Assembly: GCA_900759415.1 (NCBI GenBank)
Contig: CAAEVC010000155.1
Location: 1-64,000, forward strand
Reading direction: 5' to 3'
DNA: 64,000 bases
Source of the DNA: an uncultured Dialister sp.
Lineage (GTDB): Bacteria; Bacillota; Negativicutes; Veillonellales; Dialisteraceae
The notes under the pieces: model-generated
Database searches by the model: none
The model's input: only the letters and a program-made list of their open reading frames with translations
What the model was told of the DNA's origin: nothing
Position numbers and translations under genes: made by a program
Part shown: piece by piece, positions 25,617 through 33,636 of the stretch
How the letters are laid out: every line of letters begins with the position of its first letter
Position numbering within the stretch: position 1 is the stretch's first letter

Positions 25617-27104
25617 ATGGAGAAAGTAATGGATACTTCAAAGCTTGTCTTTACCAAAGCGAGGGGAGGACGTTTCCGTTGGCTGACCATTTCCACCCTG
25701 ATGCTTGCTATCGGTATGCTTCTTCATCTGGTGTCCCCCTCAGTGGCAGGGTTCACTCCGAACTGGATGATTGCATGCTATGTGGTTGCTATTCTTCTGA
25801 CGAAACCAAGTTATCGTCAGTGCCTCGGTATCTGCATGATTGCAGCGCTGATGGAAGTATTTACCAGTAAATCCGCATTTCCGTATGGCGATTTTGCTTC
25901 TGAATTCTTCGGCGCTTATGTAGCGGGATTCTTTGCTCACTCTGTACCGCCTATCCGGATTGGTAAATTATCACTCCGTCCGGCGATTGCAGGATTTATT
26001 ACGACCTGCGTATCTGGTTTTACCTTCGTTTCCATTCTGACTTTGGTGATGAATATGCCGCTGAATGTCTATCTTTACGGCATGCTTCCTGCGGTTGTGA
26101 TGGTAGGCGTAGGTAATGGTATTATCACTCCCTTCCTTTATTTCCCGGCACTCCGTCTTTTCAAATCCATGCATTACATGGCTGAGTCCGATGTGGAAGA
26201 CAGTGATCACAGCGCTCTTGATCTGAAACCGGAGAATGATGGGGTTATTGATGTAGAGCATGTGACCTATACTTATCCATTTGCAAAGGTACCGGCACTG
26301 AAAGATGTGTCCATGACTGTAGAAAAGGGAGATTTCATTGTAGTGACTGGACCGAATGGCGCTGGGAAGACGACCCTTCTCATGTCCATGGCAGGTGCTA
26401 TTCCTCATTACTACGGCGGTACGCTTCAAGGTATGGTATTCACCTCTGGAAAGGCCATCACCCAGCATGGTATCGCGGATCTCGCTTCTTCTGTCGGCGT
26501 CATCCTTTCTGACTACAAAGCACAGATCGTGACTTTGACTGTTGGGGAAGAAATGGCATTTACACTGGAAAATCACGGTTTCTCTCCTGATGAAATCCGT
26601 CGTCGTTCTAAAGAAGCATTGGCAAAGGTGCATCTGGATGGCCTCGAAGAAAGAAAAGTTTCTACTCTTTCTGGTGGTCAGTGCCAGCGTCTGGTAGTAG
26701 CCGCAGTACTTGCAGAAGAACCGGAAGTTCTGGTATTTGATGAACCGACTTCTGCTCTTGACCCGGAAGGTATCAGAGAATTCTATGAAATGGTAGGGGA
26801 ATTAAATCAGAAGGAAGGTCTTACGGTCATCGTGGCTGAACATCATCTGGAAGCTGCTCTTCCATATGCGACCCGCTTCATTCTTATGAATAAGGGTGAA
26901 ATCGTGAAGCAGGGAAATCCTGAAGAAGTGATGCGTCATATGAAAGAAAATCACATTTATGAAGAGGCTATCCCTGATATGTACAGAGCTCAGCTGGAAC
27001 TGGAAGATGCAGGGATCTCCTTTGAAAGATCATTTCTGAATATAAAGGATGCGGAATATGCAGTAATCCGTGCATTTGATAAGGGAGGAAGAGAGAATGC
27101 TTGA
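25617..27104 (+). CDS. ECF transporter: fused substrate-binding S component and ATPase
   Basis: The N-terminal 190 residues are a six-helix S-type membrane domain (WLTISTLMLAIGMLLHLVSP, WMIACYVVAILLT, AFPYGDFASEFFGAYVAGFF). From about residue 205 an ABC ATPase follows with Walker A GPNGAGKTT, signature LSGGQCQRL, Walker B VLVFDEPTSALD and a switch His in VAEHHLEAAL. Such a fusion is unusual because S and A components are normally separate. ATG 25617 follows AGGAGG. The T-box with a candidate TGG specifier suggests tryptophan or a precursor as substrate, like TrpP-type S components. It overlaps the second ATPase gene by eight bases. Confidence 0.85.
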   Translation: MEKVMDTSKLVFTKARGGRFRWLTISTLMLAIGMLLHLVSPSVAGFTPNWMIACYVVAILLTKPSYRQCLGICMIAALMEVFTSKSAFPYGDFASEFFGAYVAGFFAHSVPPIRIGKLSLRPAIAGFITTCVSGFTFVSILTLVMNMPLNVYLYGMLPAVVMVGVGNGIITPFLYFPALRLFKSMHYMAESDVEDSDHSALDLKPENDGVIDVEHVTYTYPFAKVPALKDVSMTVEKGDFIVVTGPNGAGKTTLLMSMAGAIPHYYGGTLQGMVFTSGKAITQHGIADLASSVGVILSDYKAQIVTLTVGEEMAFTLENHGFSPDEIRRRSKEALAKVHLDGLEERKVSTLSGGQCQRLVVAAVLAEEPEVLVFDEPTSALDPEGIREFYEMVGELNQKEGLTVIVAEHHLEAALPYATRFILMNKGEIVKQGNPEEVMRHMKENHIYEEAIPDMYRAQLELEDAGISFERSFLNIKDAEYAVIRAFDKGGRENA

Positions 27105-27915
27105 ACTGAAGAATGTATCTTTCCGTTACGCTAAGAATTTGCCTCCTGTACTGAAAAATGTATCCCTTTCTTTTGACAAGGGAGAATTCGTAGCTATTAC
27201 CGGGAGAAACGGCAGTGGTAAAACTACCATTACCCGTCTTCTTACCGGATTGGAAAAACCGGATGCCGGTGCTATTCTTTATAACGGAAAAAATGTAACA
27301 AAAGAAGATGCGGCGAAGCGAAGCGCTTTCATCGGTTACGTGTTCCAGCAGCCGGATCGCCAGATGTTTATGCCCACAGTCCGTGAGGAGATCGCTTTTG
27401 GTCCCTATCAGCAGGGGAAACGGGGAGAGGAACTGGATGAAGCAGTGAACCAGGCCATGATAGATACAGATACCATGGATCTGGCTGATGAATATCCAAG
27501 AACTTTGTCCAGAGGGGATCAGCAGCGGGTGGCTATTGCGTCTGCTCTTGCCATGAATACGGAATATGTGATCCTCGATGAACCGACCAGTGGACAGGAC
27601 GGACGTGAAAAGAGACGGCTCATGGGATTGATGGAAAATTTGAAATCCAAGGGAATCACCATCATTCTGGTCACCCATGATATGGATATTGTAGCCAAAG
27701 ACTGTACAAGAGTTATCGTTATCGCCAAACAGCAGGTGATTTTTGATGATAAGCCGGAAAACCTCTTCTCCGCAGAATACCGGCCGGAAGAATGGGGACT
27801 TGCTTATCCGCCGGCAGTACTTCTGGGAAGAAAACTTCCTGGCGCACCGTACTGCAAGGATATGGAAAGTTTCTGCAGAGAATTTCTGAAACGTAAAGGA
27901 GGGGCTGAAGAATGA
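27097..27915 (+). CDS. ECF transporter ATPase, second A component
   Basis: This ABC ATPase of about 272 residues pairs with the ATPase part of the upstream fusion to power the ECF transporter. It has ITGRNGSGKTTITRLL (Walker A), FQQPDRQMF (Q-loop), and signature LSRGDQQRVAIASALA, a variant of LSGGQ, then YVILDEPTSGQD (Walker B) and LVTHDMDIV (switch His). ATG 27097 is used for its GGAGGAAGAG site; the frame extends upstream without a site. The C-terminal extension of about 50 residues is typical of EcfA proteins. EcfT follows with a four-base overlap. Confidence 0.9.
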   Translation: MLELKNVSFRYAKNLPPVLKNVSLSFDKGEFVAITGRNGSGKTTITRLLTGLEKPDAGAILYNGKNVTKEDAAKRSAFIGYVFQQPDRQMFMPTVREEIAFGPYQQGKRGEELDEAVNQAMIDTDTMDLADEYPRTLSRGDQQRVAIASALAMNTEYVILDEPTSGQDGREKRRLMGLMENLKSKGITIILVTHDMDIVAKDCTRVIVIAKQQVIFDDKPENLFSAEYRPEEWGLAYPPAVLLGRKLPGAPYCKDMESFCREFLKRKGGAEE

Positions 27916-28595
27916 GAGATCTGGTACCGATTACTAAAATTTTACTTACCCTGGGTACTGCCATCTGGGCTATCGTTCTGAAGAGACCGGAAAGTCTGGT
28001 TTATCTCTGCCTCTTCGAGCTCCTCATCCTTCTGGTTTCCAAGGAACTTCTGAAGAATGCAAAGGCAGTCATCATGCTGGTCATTTTCGCTTCCATGCTG
28101 GGTGGCGTAGAAAAACTGGGCGGCGGCAGCATGGAAGAATCTGTGATTGCTGCGCTCCGCATGCTTGGCATGACTCTGATTTTCATCTATCTGCTGGGCA
28201 CCGTGAAGCTGCAGGACCTTTCTGCAGCTATGGTGAGCCAGCTCCGGATTCCATATGAATATGCCTTCATGTTTACTGCAGGACTCCGCTTCATTCCAGA
28301 TTTCATGGAAGAAAACCGGGCAGTATCAGAAGCACAGGCCTGCAGAGGACTGGCAGTAAAAGGGAATTTCTTCAAACAGGTGAAACGATATATGTCCATC
28401 GTTCGTCCGCTGATGCTCCGTTCTCTGGGACGAAGTGAAACCATGGCTCTTTCTCTGGAACTTCGGGGATTCGGTGGAGAAAAGAGAACATTCATGGAAA
28501 GCGTATCTCCTAAGGGAAAAGATTATATAATGATGGTAGTCACCCTGATCATTACGGCAGCTGTGATTTATGGAAGAATCAAGCTGGGGATGTGA
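27912..28595 (+). CDS. ecfT: ECF transporter transmembrane component EcfT
   Basis: The 227-residue membrane protein couples ATP hydrolysis to substrate transport by tilting the S component. It has about five hydrophobic segments and the two coupling motifs with the Ala-x-x-Gly-type Arg-Gly core: AQACRGLAV near 136-144 and LELRGFG near 178-184. Translation starts on the stop region of the ATPase gene (ATGA). It completes the T-box-controlled operon, followed by a heptad array and two stacked terminators. Confidence 0.9.
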   Translation: MRDLVPITKILLTLGTAIWAIVLKRPESLVYLCLFELLILLVSKELLKNAKAVIMLVIFASMLGGVEKLGGGSMEESVIAALRMLGMTLIFIYLLGTVKLQDLSAAMVSQLRIPYEYAFMFTAGLRFIPDFMEENRAVSEAQACRGLAVKGNFFKQVKRYMSIVRPLMLRSLGRSETMALSLELRGFGGEKRTFMESVSPKGKDYIMMVVTLIITAAVIYGRIKLGM

Positions 28596-28608
28596 ATGAA
28601 GCAATGCT

Positions 28609-28634
28609 GAGCTTTGAGTGCAGAGAGTTGAGAG
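28609..28634 (+). repeat. Heptad array after ecfT
   Basis: GAG recurs at exactly 28609, 28616, 28623 and 28630. The array is followed by AGGAAAACATAAT, similar to the AGGTAAAAAACATTAT after the 35924-35955 array. Confidence 0.7.
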
Positions 28635-28669
28635 AAGGAAAACATAATATTTTTTATTTATGTATTTAC

Positions 28670-28757
28670 GGATAGAGGAAAGAAGACCGGTAGTGCGAAC
28701 ATGTTGAGAAGCAAAACTGCTGAGGCAGATGAGTTAACCATCTACCTCAGCAGTTTT
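28670..28757 (+). terminator. Terminator module after ecfT with conserved upstream block
   Basis: AAAACTGCTGAGG (28713) pairs with CCTCAGCAGTTTT (to 28757). The preceding 40 bases contain GGATAGAGGAAAGAAGACCG, almost identical to a block before the terminator at 39040-39076, so this is a repeated module, not a lone hairpin. Confidence 0.75.
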
Positions 28758-28763
28758 GGAATT

Positions 28764-28800
28764 AAAAAGTCTCGGAACCATTGGAGATCCGAGACTTTTT
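28764..28800 (-). terminator. Terminator after queF (bidirectional)
   Basis: AAAAAGTCTCGG and CCGAGACTTTTT form a perfect stem with flanking A and T runs, so it can end transcription from either side. It adjoins the queF stop. Confidence 0.8.
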
Positions 28801-28801
28801 G

Positions 28802-29296
28802 TTATCTGTTGTCAATTCTTTCCGGATTCATGTCGTGGTGGAGAAGACGGAATCTTGCAAAGTCGTGCCATTCGGTGCCTGGGATGCCGTAGTTGCAGTA
28901 GGGATCGATGGAGAGACCGCCGCGGGGGAGGAATTTACCCCATACTTCAATATAGCGGGGGCGGAGAAGACGGATGAGGTCTTTCATGATCATGTTGATG
29001 CAGTCCTCATGGAAGTCACCGTGGTTACGATAACTGAAGAGGTAAAGTTTCAGGGATTTGCTTTCTACCAGATATTTGTCCGGGATGAAGGAGATGTAAA
29101 TGGTGGCAAAGTCCGGCTGGCCTGTTTTCGGGCAGAGACTGGTGAATTCAGGGCAGTTGAATTTTACGAAGAAATCCTGGTCAGAATGTTTGTTGGGGAT
29201 TCTTTCCAGAAGGTTGGGATCATAGTCAAAGGCATAGGTTGTATGCTGGCTGCCGAGATGTTTCAGCTCATCAAGGCCTTCTCTTTTTTCTGTCAT
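28802..29296 (-). CDS. queF: NADPH-dependent 7-cyano-7-deazaguanine reductase
   Basis: QueF reduces preQ0 to preQ1 in queuosine biosynthesis. The 164-residue protein is of the short, YkvM-like type. Cys55 and Asp62 in [18 protein letters not shown] match the catalytic pair known from Bacillus Que[18 protein letters not shown] carries the substrate-binding Glu. It is encoded alone on the minus strand. The queG gene at 54.8-55.7 kb performs the last visible step of the same pathway. No preQ1 riboswitch is recognisable upstream. Confidence 0.95.
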   Translation of the reverse strand: MTEKREGLDELKHLGSQHTTYAFDYDPNLLERIPNKHSDQDFFVKFNCPEFTSLCPKTGQPDFATIYISFIPDKYLVESKSLKLYLFSYRNHGDFHEDCINMIMKDLIRLLRPRYIEVWGKFLPRGGLSIDPYCNYGIPGTEWHDFARFRLLHHDMNPERIDNR

Positions 29297-29383
29297 AATG
29301 TACCTCGTATAAATAAAATTCGATATAACGTATACAAGGATATCACAAATGGGGAAATATGTAAATGAGGGAGAAGGTCCACA

Positions 29384-29412
29384 TTGACTGAACGTATATG
29401 ATACACTATAGA
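29384..29412 (+). promoter_or_regulatory. Probable promoter of the YgiB/YgiC-like pair
   Basis: TTGACT at 29384-29389 and TATAGA at 29407-29412 are 17 bases apart. The -10 is imperfect. Confidence 0.45.
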
Positions 29413-29454
29413 AGAATGTTTTTTAATGATATGGTTTTCTTTAAGGATGGTTAT

Positions 29455-29970
29455 ATGATACATAGAAGTGCGAAGACAGCCGCTATTCTGGCAGCCTTTA
29501 TGGCAATCGGAGGTACTGCGGTCATGATTTCCGGCTGCGGACAGGAAAAACAGGTGGAAGGACAGGAGCTTAAGGATGAAAATGGAAGGATCTACCATCT
29601 GATTAAGAATGCGGACGGGACGGAGACAGCCCGTTATGATAACGGGGAAGAAGTGACGTTCCGCCGGGATGAGAACGATAATCTCCAGTATGTGTCTGGT
29701 GCGTCCAGTCTGCTGCCTCTCATGATGATGAGTTATTTCATGTTCCATGGAATGAACAATTATTCAGGCCATTATGACCGGAATACCGGCAATGTGCTGA
29801 ATAACCGCCCTGCTTACACAGAGAAAAAGGATGCTCCCTATGCGAGAAGCAGCGCAAGTCCTTCCTATCAGCAGGGAATGGCCAAGTCTGCCGGCGGAAG
29901 TACAGTGAAGGCGCCGGCTGGCGGCAAGACAGGATTTGGCGGAGCCGGTGTGAGAGGAGGAGCGTCGTAA
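29455..29970 (+). CDS. Small lipoprotein, YgiB-like partner
   Basis: This 171-residue protein has a signal sequence ending in a lipobox (AVMISGCGQ), so it is likely anchored in a membrane facing the periplasm. The middle is charged; the tail is rich in Gly, Ser and Ala (GKTGFGGAGVRGGAS). That layout and the overlap with the following glutathionylspermidine-synthase-like gene mirror the ygiB-ygiC pair of enterobacteria. I infer the relationship from layout, not from a clear alignment. ATG 29455 is favoured over 29398 because AAGGATGG lies just upstream and gives a proper signal peptide. Confidence 0.7.
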   Translation: MIHRSAKTAAILAAFMAIGGTAVMISGCGQEKQVEGQELKDENGRIYHLIKNADGTETARYDNGEEVTFRRDENDNLQYVSGASSLLPLMMMSYFMFHGMNNYSGHYDRNTGNVLNNRPAYTEKKDAPYARSSASPSYQQGMAKSAGGSTVKAPAGGKTGFGGAGVRGGAS

Positions 29971-31265
29971 TGGAAAAAACCTATATGGATCAGCTGGATC
30001 GGAACATTTTTCCCTATGTGGAATATCCGGGATATCCATTCCGTTATCCCACTCATCTTCCGCTCATTGTGGACCACCGTCAGGTCGATGAAATCCGCAG
30101 GGCCAGTGAGGATCTGTTCCGCATTTTTGTGAAAGCGGTGGAAAGAGTAAAGGAGCCTCCAGGGGCCATACTGGATGATATGGAGATTCCCAAACATCTT
30201 CAGAATTATCTTCATTCCGGGAATGCCATGCATGATCTGCCCACTTGGCTTTCCCGTTTTGATTATGTGGTGGATCTTTCGGGTGCCATTCATATGGTGG
30301 AAATCAATGCAGATACACCATGCGCAGAAATTGAAGCTTATTATGCTAATGGAGTGGCTTCCAGGTATTTTGGAAAGGCTGATCCCAACAGTTTTGAAAT
30401 GAATCATTTACGGAGTTTCCTTCTGGATGTATATCTCCGATGCGCAGGCACCATGTCTGTGGAGGAACTGGCCAGTCATCCCATTCTGTTTTCCTGTTTC
30501 CATGATTATATAGAAGATTATGGAACGACTCAGTTCCTCATGAATGCCATGAAAGAGGCAGTGCCGGAAGATGTGCGGGAGCATATTCTTTTTGAAACTT
30601 TCTATAATCTTGCGGTTATGCCTGATGGTAGTGTGGCACTGCCAGACGGAAGAACAGTGTCTTTCCTTTACCGCATGCATCCTATGGAAATTCTTATGGA
30701 GGAAACTGCCGACCAGGATGGGAGTTCCCTGGGGGAACTGATGATGAAGGGGTATGTGAATCATAAGTTCCATATGATGAATCCGCCGGAATGTGTCATC
30801 ATGCAATCTAAGGGGTTCCAGGCCCTCCTTTATGCACTCATGGAAGAGAATACATCCTTCTTCAATGCAGGAGAGAAGGAAAAAATCCGCAGATACATTC
30901 CAGAATGTTATTTCCAGAGAGATTTCGACATGAAAAAGGTAGAGGAATATTCGGAATGGATACGGAAGCCTATCTGGGGAAGAGAAGGAAGAGGCATCGA
31001 AATCATCAATGGAAAAGGGGAAATCCTGAGTACGAAGAATGTAGAAGACCCGGAAGAAATCATCTGCCGGGAAAGCGATTCCAGCCTTGTACAGCGGTTT
31101 GTGCCCCAACAGAAGGTGGTCACGAAAACCGATATGGGGATTCTGGAAGGGTATATTACTTTGTCCTGCTTCATGCTGGGCGATGCTCCTTCTGCTCTGT
31201 ATGCCCGTTTCAGTGAAGAAAAAATTGCCGGAACAGAAGCGTATTGGATACCTCTCCTGTATTGA
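29970..31265 (+). CDS. Glutathionylspermidine synthase-like ATP-grasp protein (YgiC/YjfC family)
   Basis: The 431-residue protein belongs to the C-terminal synthetase family of glutathionylspermidine synthase, an ATP-grasp fold that forms amide bonds between a carboxylate and an amine. Visible blocks are HMVEINADTPCAEIEAYY (about residues 109-126), the ATP-grasp lysine region RKPIWGREGRGIEI, and SLVQRFVPQQK. Homologues without the amidase domain have no proven substrate. It starts on the stop codon of the lipoprotein gene, so the two are co-translated and probably act together at the envelope. Confidence 0.85.
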   Translation: MEKTYMDQLDRNIFPYVEYPGYPFRYPTHLPLIVDHRQVDEIRRASEDLFRIFVKAVERVKEPPGAILDDMEIPKHLQNYLHSGNAMHDLPTWLSRFDYVVDLSGAIHMVEINADTPCAEIEAYYANGVASRYFGKADPNSFEMNHLRSFLLDVYLRCAGTMSVEELASHPILFSCFHDYIEDYGTTQFLMNAMKEAVPEDVREHILFETFYNLAVMPDGSVALPDGRTVSFLYRMHPMEILMEETADQDGSSLGELMMKGYVNHKFHMMNPPECVIMQSKGFQALLYALMEENTSFFNAGEKEKIRRYIPECYFQRDFDMKKVEEYSEWIRKPIWGREGRGIEIINGKGEILSTKNVEDPEEIICRESDSSLVQRFVPQQKVVTKTDMGILEGYITLSCFMLGDAPSALYARFSEEKIAGTEAYWIPLLY

Positions 31266-31284
31266 TAAACCATAAAATAAACAA

Positions 31285-31315
31285 TTGTCAACATTTAAAA
31301 TATTTTAGTTGACAA
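31285..31315 (+). promoter_or_regulatory. BirA operator upstream of bioY
   Basis: TTGTCAAC (31285-31292) and GTTGACAA (31308-31315) are perfect inverted half-sites separated by 15 bases, the layout of biotin repressor boxes. The right half contains the -35 hexamer TTGACA, so binding would block RNA polymerase. Confidence 0.85.
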
Positions 31316-31337
31316 AGAGTCGCTTTGATTCTATAAT
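31309..31337 (+). promoter_or_regulatory. bioY promoter
   Basis: TTGACA (31309-31314) and TATAAT (31332-31337), both consensus, have a 17-base spacer. Confidence 0.85.
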
Positions 31338-31361
31338 TATTCCATATACAGGAGGTTTATT

Positions 31362-31898
31362 ATGAATCAAAGTAATTCTATCCGCATGCAGGTACTCTGT
31401 GCTTTATTTGCTGCTGTCACTGCTATCCTTTCCCAGCTTACTATTCCGATTCAGCCGGTTCCGATTACTCTCGGTACATTTGCTGCTCTTATGGCTGGTG
31501 GTTTCCTTGGCAAGCGTTACGGAGCACTATCCATTATCATTTATCTTCTTCTTGGAGCGGCGGGCGTTCCCGTATTTTCTATGATGCGCGCCGGCATGTC
31601 TGTGCTTGCCGGCCCCTCTGGCGGATTTATCATAGGATTTGCACCGATGGCTTTTGTTGTCGGTCTTGTAGCAGAGAAGTGGGGATACACTTTTAAGAAT
31701 CTACTCATTGCTACTATTCTTGGTACAGCAGTCTGCTATGCTATGGGACTGGCATGGTTCATGTTTGTCACAGGTACAGGTCTCTGGTCATCTATGGTGC
31801 TCTGCATGTTTCCATTCCTGCCTGGTGATTCTGCAAAGATTCTTTTAGCCTCTTTCCTGGTCAGCAAATATCATAAGAGACTGATTAGCGGCTATTAA
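31362..31898 (+). CDS. bioY: Biotin transporter BioY
   Basis: This S component takes up biotin, alone or with a shared ECF energising module such as the one at 25.6-28.6 kb. The 178-residue protein has about six hydrophobic segments and family hallmarks IPIQPVPITLGTFAALMAGGFLG and LLLGAAGVPVF, then LAGPSGGFIIGFAP. AGGAGG precedes the ATG, and a strong promoter carries a BirA-type operator. A hairpin terminator follows, but the downstream genes lie close and in the same direction, so partial read-through is likely. Confidence 0.95.
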   Translation: MNQSNSIRMQVLCALFAAVTAILSQLTIPIQPVPITLGTFAALMAGGFLGKRYGALSIIIYLLLGAAGVPVFSMMRAGMSVLAGPSGGFIIGFAPMAFVVGLVAEKWGYTFKNLLIATILGTAVCYAMGLAWFMFVTGTGLWSSMVLCMFPFLPGDSAKILLASFLVSKYHKRLISGY

Positions 31899-31917
31899 TA
31901 AAGAAATTCTATATCAT

Positions 31918-31947
31918 AAGCGGAGAGCAGTGGCTTTCCGCTTTTTT
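31918..31947 (+). terminator. Hairpin between bioY and the MaoC-like gene
   Basis: AAGCGGA pairs with TCCGCTT, followed by a T run. The stem is short, so it may only attenuate. Confidence 0.65.
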
Positions 31948-31963
31948 CCTTTCGCGAGGTACT

Positions 31964-32467
31964 ATGAAAGAATTGATACATGAACTCTGCAGGCTCTGGG
32001 AGCCTTGCTGGCAGGGCATGGTGATGGGTAAACTGACATATAGAAAAGGTACAGAAAAGAGTGGTGGAAACTTTATTTCCAAAGTATCTCATCATCCGGT
32101 TCTGTCGTTCTCCGTTTTAGAAAAAGAAAGTCATGAGTCTATAAATATTCTTCTCTTTCCTTTTAAAGAAAAAGAAGAGGAAAAAGAGGGAGGGAAAGGG
32201 AAGGTCTGGCGGTCATTTACCACTCATGAGGTTCGGGAATACAGCAGGAGAATGGGGGATCATAATGAGATTCATCAGTCTTCTCATCCTATTGTGAGCG
32301 GATTCCAGCTGGCTGAGGCGCTGGGAGAGGATTTTCCTTTTTCTTCTTATATGAAAATCCGGTTCCAGCATCCGGTTTACAGCGGAGAGACTATACGCCT
32401 CGAAGTGGATGGTCCGATTATTCTTGGATATACAGATAATTTGTGTTTTAAGGTGGAAATGAAATGA
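31964..32467 (+). CDS. MaoC-like hotdog-fold protein (VraC-like position)
   Basis: The 167-residue protein has a divergent N-terminal half. The C-terminal hotdog part resembles MaoC dehydratases: FTTHEVREYSRRMGDHNEIH, with the Asp-x-Asn-x-Ile-His catalytic pattern, then PIVSGFQLAEAL and FQHPVYSGETIRLE. It could hydrate an enoyl-CoA or act as a thioesterase; the reaction is unproven. It overlaps the thiolase-like gene by four bases. The order hotdog, thiolase, ligase next to bioY recalls Staphylococcus vraABC and Bacillus yhfUTS. Confidence 0.72.
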   Translation: MKELIHELCRLWEPCWQGMVMGKLTYRKGTEKSGGNFISKVSHHPVLSFSVLEKESHESINILLFPFKEKEEEKEGGKGKVWRSFTTHEVREYSRRMGDHNEIHQSSHPIVSGFQLAEALGEDFPFSSYMKIRFQHPVYSGETIRLEVDGPIILGYTDNLCFKVEMK

Positions 32468-33636
32468 GACGGGTTTTTCTAGTTGGTGGACTTCGGACTC
32501 ATATAGGTGTGCGGTATGGGATTTTCAAAACTGTCCGTCCTGAGCTCTTAGGTGGGGCTATTGTCCATGAATTATCCAAAAGGTACGGTGTAAACGGCCC
32601 TGATGCTCTCATCTGTGGGAATGCAGTGGGGCCTGGTGGAAATATGGGACGGCTTATTGCACTGGAAGGCCATCTTCCTGAAAGTACGCCTGCTTTTACG
32701 CTGGATCTCCAGTGTGCTTCCGGATTGGCGGCCATTCATATGGCATTTCTGGGAATACGGAATGGGGACTGGGATTTCGTGTATGCAGGCGGGGCAGAAA
32801 GTGCTTCCCTTCAGCCTGAACGGATTTATCCGGAAAATGATGAACGGAGCCAGAAAAGAAATCCTTCCTTTACAGCGGCCCAGTTCATACCGGGAGAATT
32901 TGGTGATGATGCCATGCTCCTTGGGGCTGAAAGAGCAGCAAAGGCAGCAGGTATTACAAGAGAAGAAGCGGATGAGGCGGCTCTCTTAAGTCAGAAACTG
33001 GCAGGTGAAGCAGCAGAGAAAGGATATCTTAAGGATGTGATTCTTCCTCTGTATGGAAGCACCAGAGATGAAGCTATCCGGTGCCGGATGAATGAAAAAT
33101 TATTGAATCGGGCGCCGAGGGTGACAGATTTCCCAGATGGTATCCTTACTGCTGCCAATACATGCACCATTAATGATGGCGCCGCCTTTGTGGCACTGGC
33201 GTCTGAAGAATGGCTGAAAGAAAGAGGAATCCGCCCCATGGCAGAAATCATGGGATGTCAGATGATTGGAAGTGATCCGCTCATCCCTCCACTTTCTGCA
33301 GATAAAGCGGTATCTCATCTTCTTGCAGAACGAAATCTTTCTTATGAGGATATAGATGCCTTTGAGTACAATGAAGCTTTTGCGGTCATCAGTGCTCATT
33401 TCAGAAAAAATCATCCAGAGGTAAAGGACAGGCTGAATCAATGGGGCGGTGCCCTTGCTTATGGACATCCTTATGGGGCAAGCGGCGCAGAGATTATGCT
33501 CCATCTTATGAAAGTTCTGGAATATAATGAAAGGAAATACGGCGTCGCAGCCATTCCGGCAGCTGGCGGAGTGGCAGAGGCTATTCTCATTCGCCGATGG
33601 GAAGATTCATTCCTATTGACAGGAGGCAGTCAATGA
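32464..33636 (+). CDS. Thiolase-like acyl-CoA acetyltransferase
   Basis: This thiolase-fold protein of 390 residues has the acyl-binding Cys84 in LDLQCASGLAA, FEYNEAFAVISA and GHPYGASGAE, all family blocks. The usual C-terminal Cys-x-Gly motif is replaced by IPAAGGVAEA, so the base-providing cysteine seems missing. This suggests an altered reaction, perhaps transfer or hydrolysis in place of normal Claisen condensation. Genes on both sides overlap by four bases (ATGA). It is the YhfS/VraB-like member of the bioY operon; the substrate is unknown. Confidence 0.82.
   Translation: MRRVFLVGGLRTHIGVRYGIFKTVRPELLGGAIVHELSKRYGVNGPDALICGNAVGPGGNMGRLIALEGHLPESTPAFTLDLQCASGLAAIHMAFLGIRNGDWDFVYAGGAESASLQPERIYPENDERSQKRNPSFTAAQFIPGEFGDDAMLLGAERAAKAAGITREEADEAALLSQKLAGEAAEKGYLKDVILPLYGSTRDEAIRCRMNEKLLNRAPRVTDFPDGILTAANTCTINDGAAFVALASEEWLKERGIRPMAEIMGCQMIGSDPLIPPLSADKAVSHLLAERNLSYEDIDAFEYNEAFAVISAHFRKNHPEVKDRLNQWGGALAYGHPYGASGAEIMLHLMKVLEYNERKYGVAAIPAAGGVAEAILIRRWEDSFLLTGGSQ

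Noticed and set aside
28701..29368. Plus-strand frames opposite queF
   Set aside because: They are shadows of queF and of two terminators; the minus-strand product has a full QueF active site.
29297..29383. preQ1 riboswitch upstream of queF
   Set aside because: No pseudoknot pattern with the A-rich tail is visible on the minus strand.
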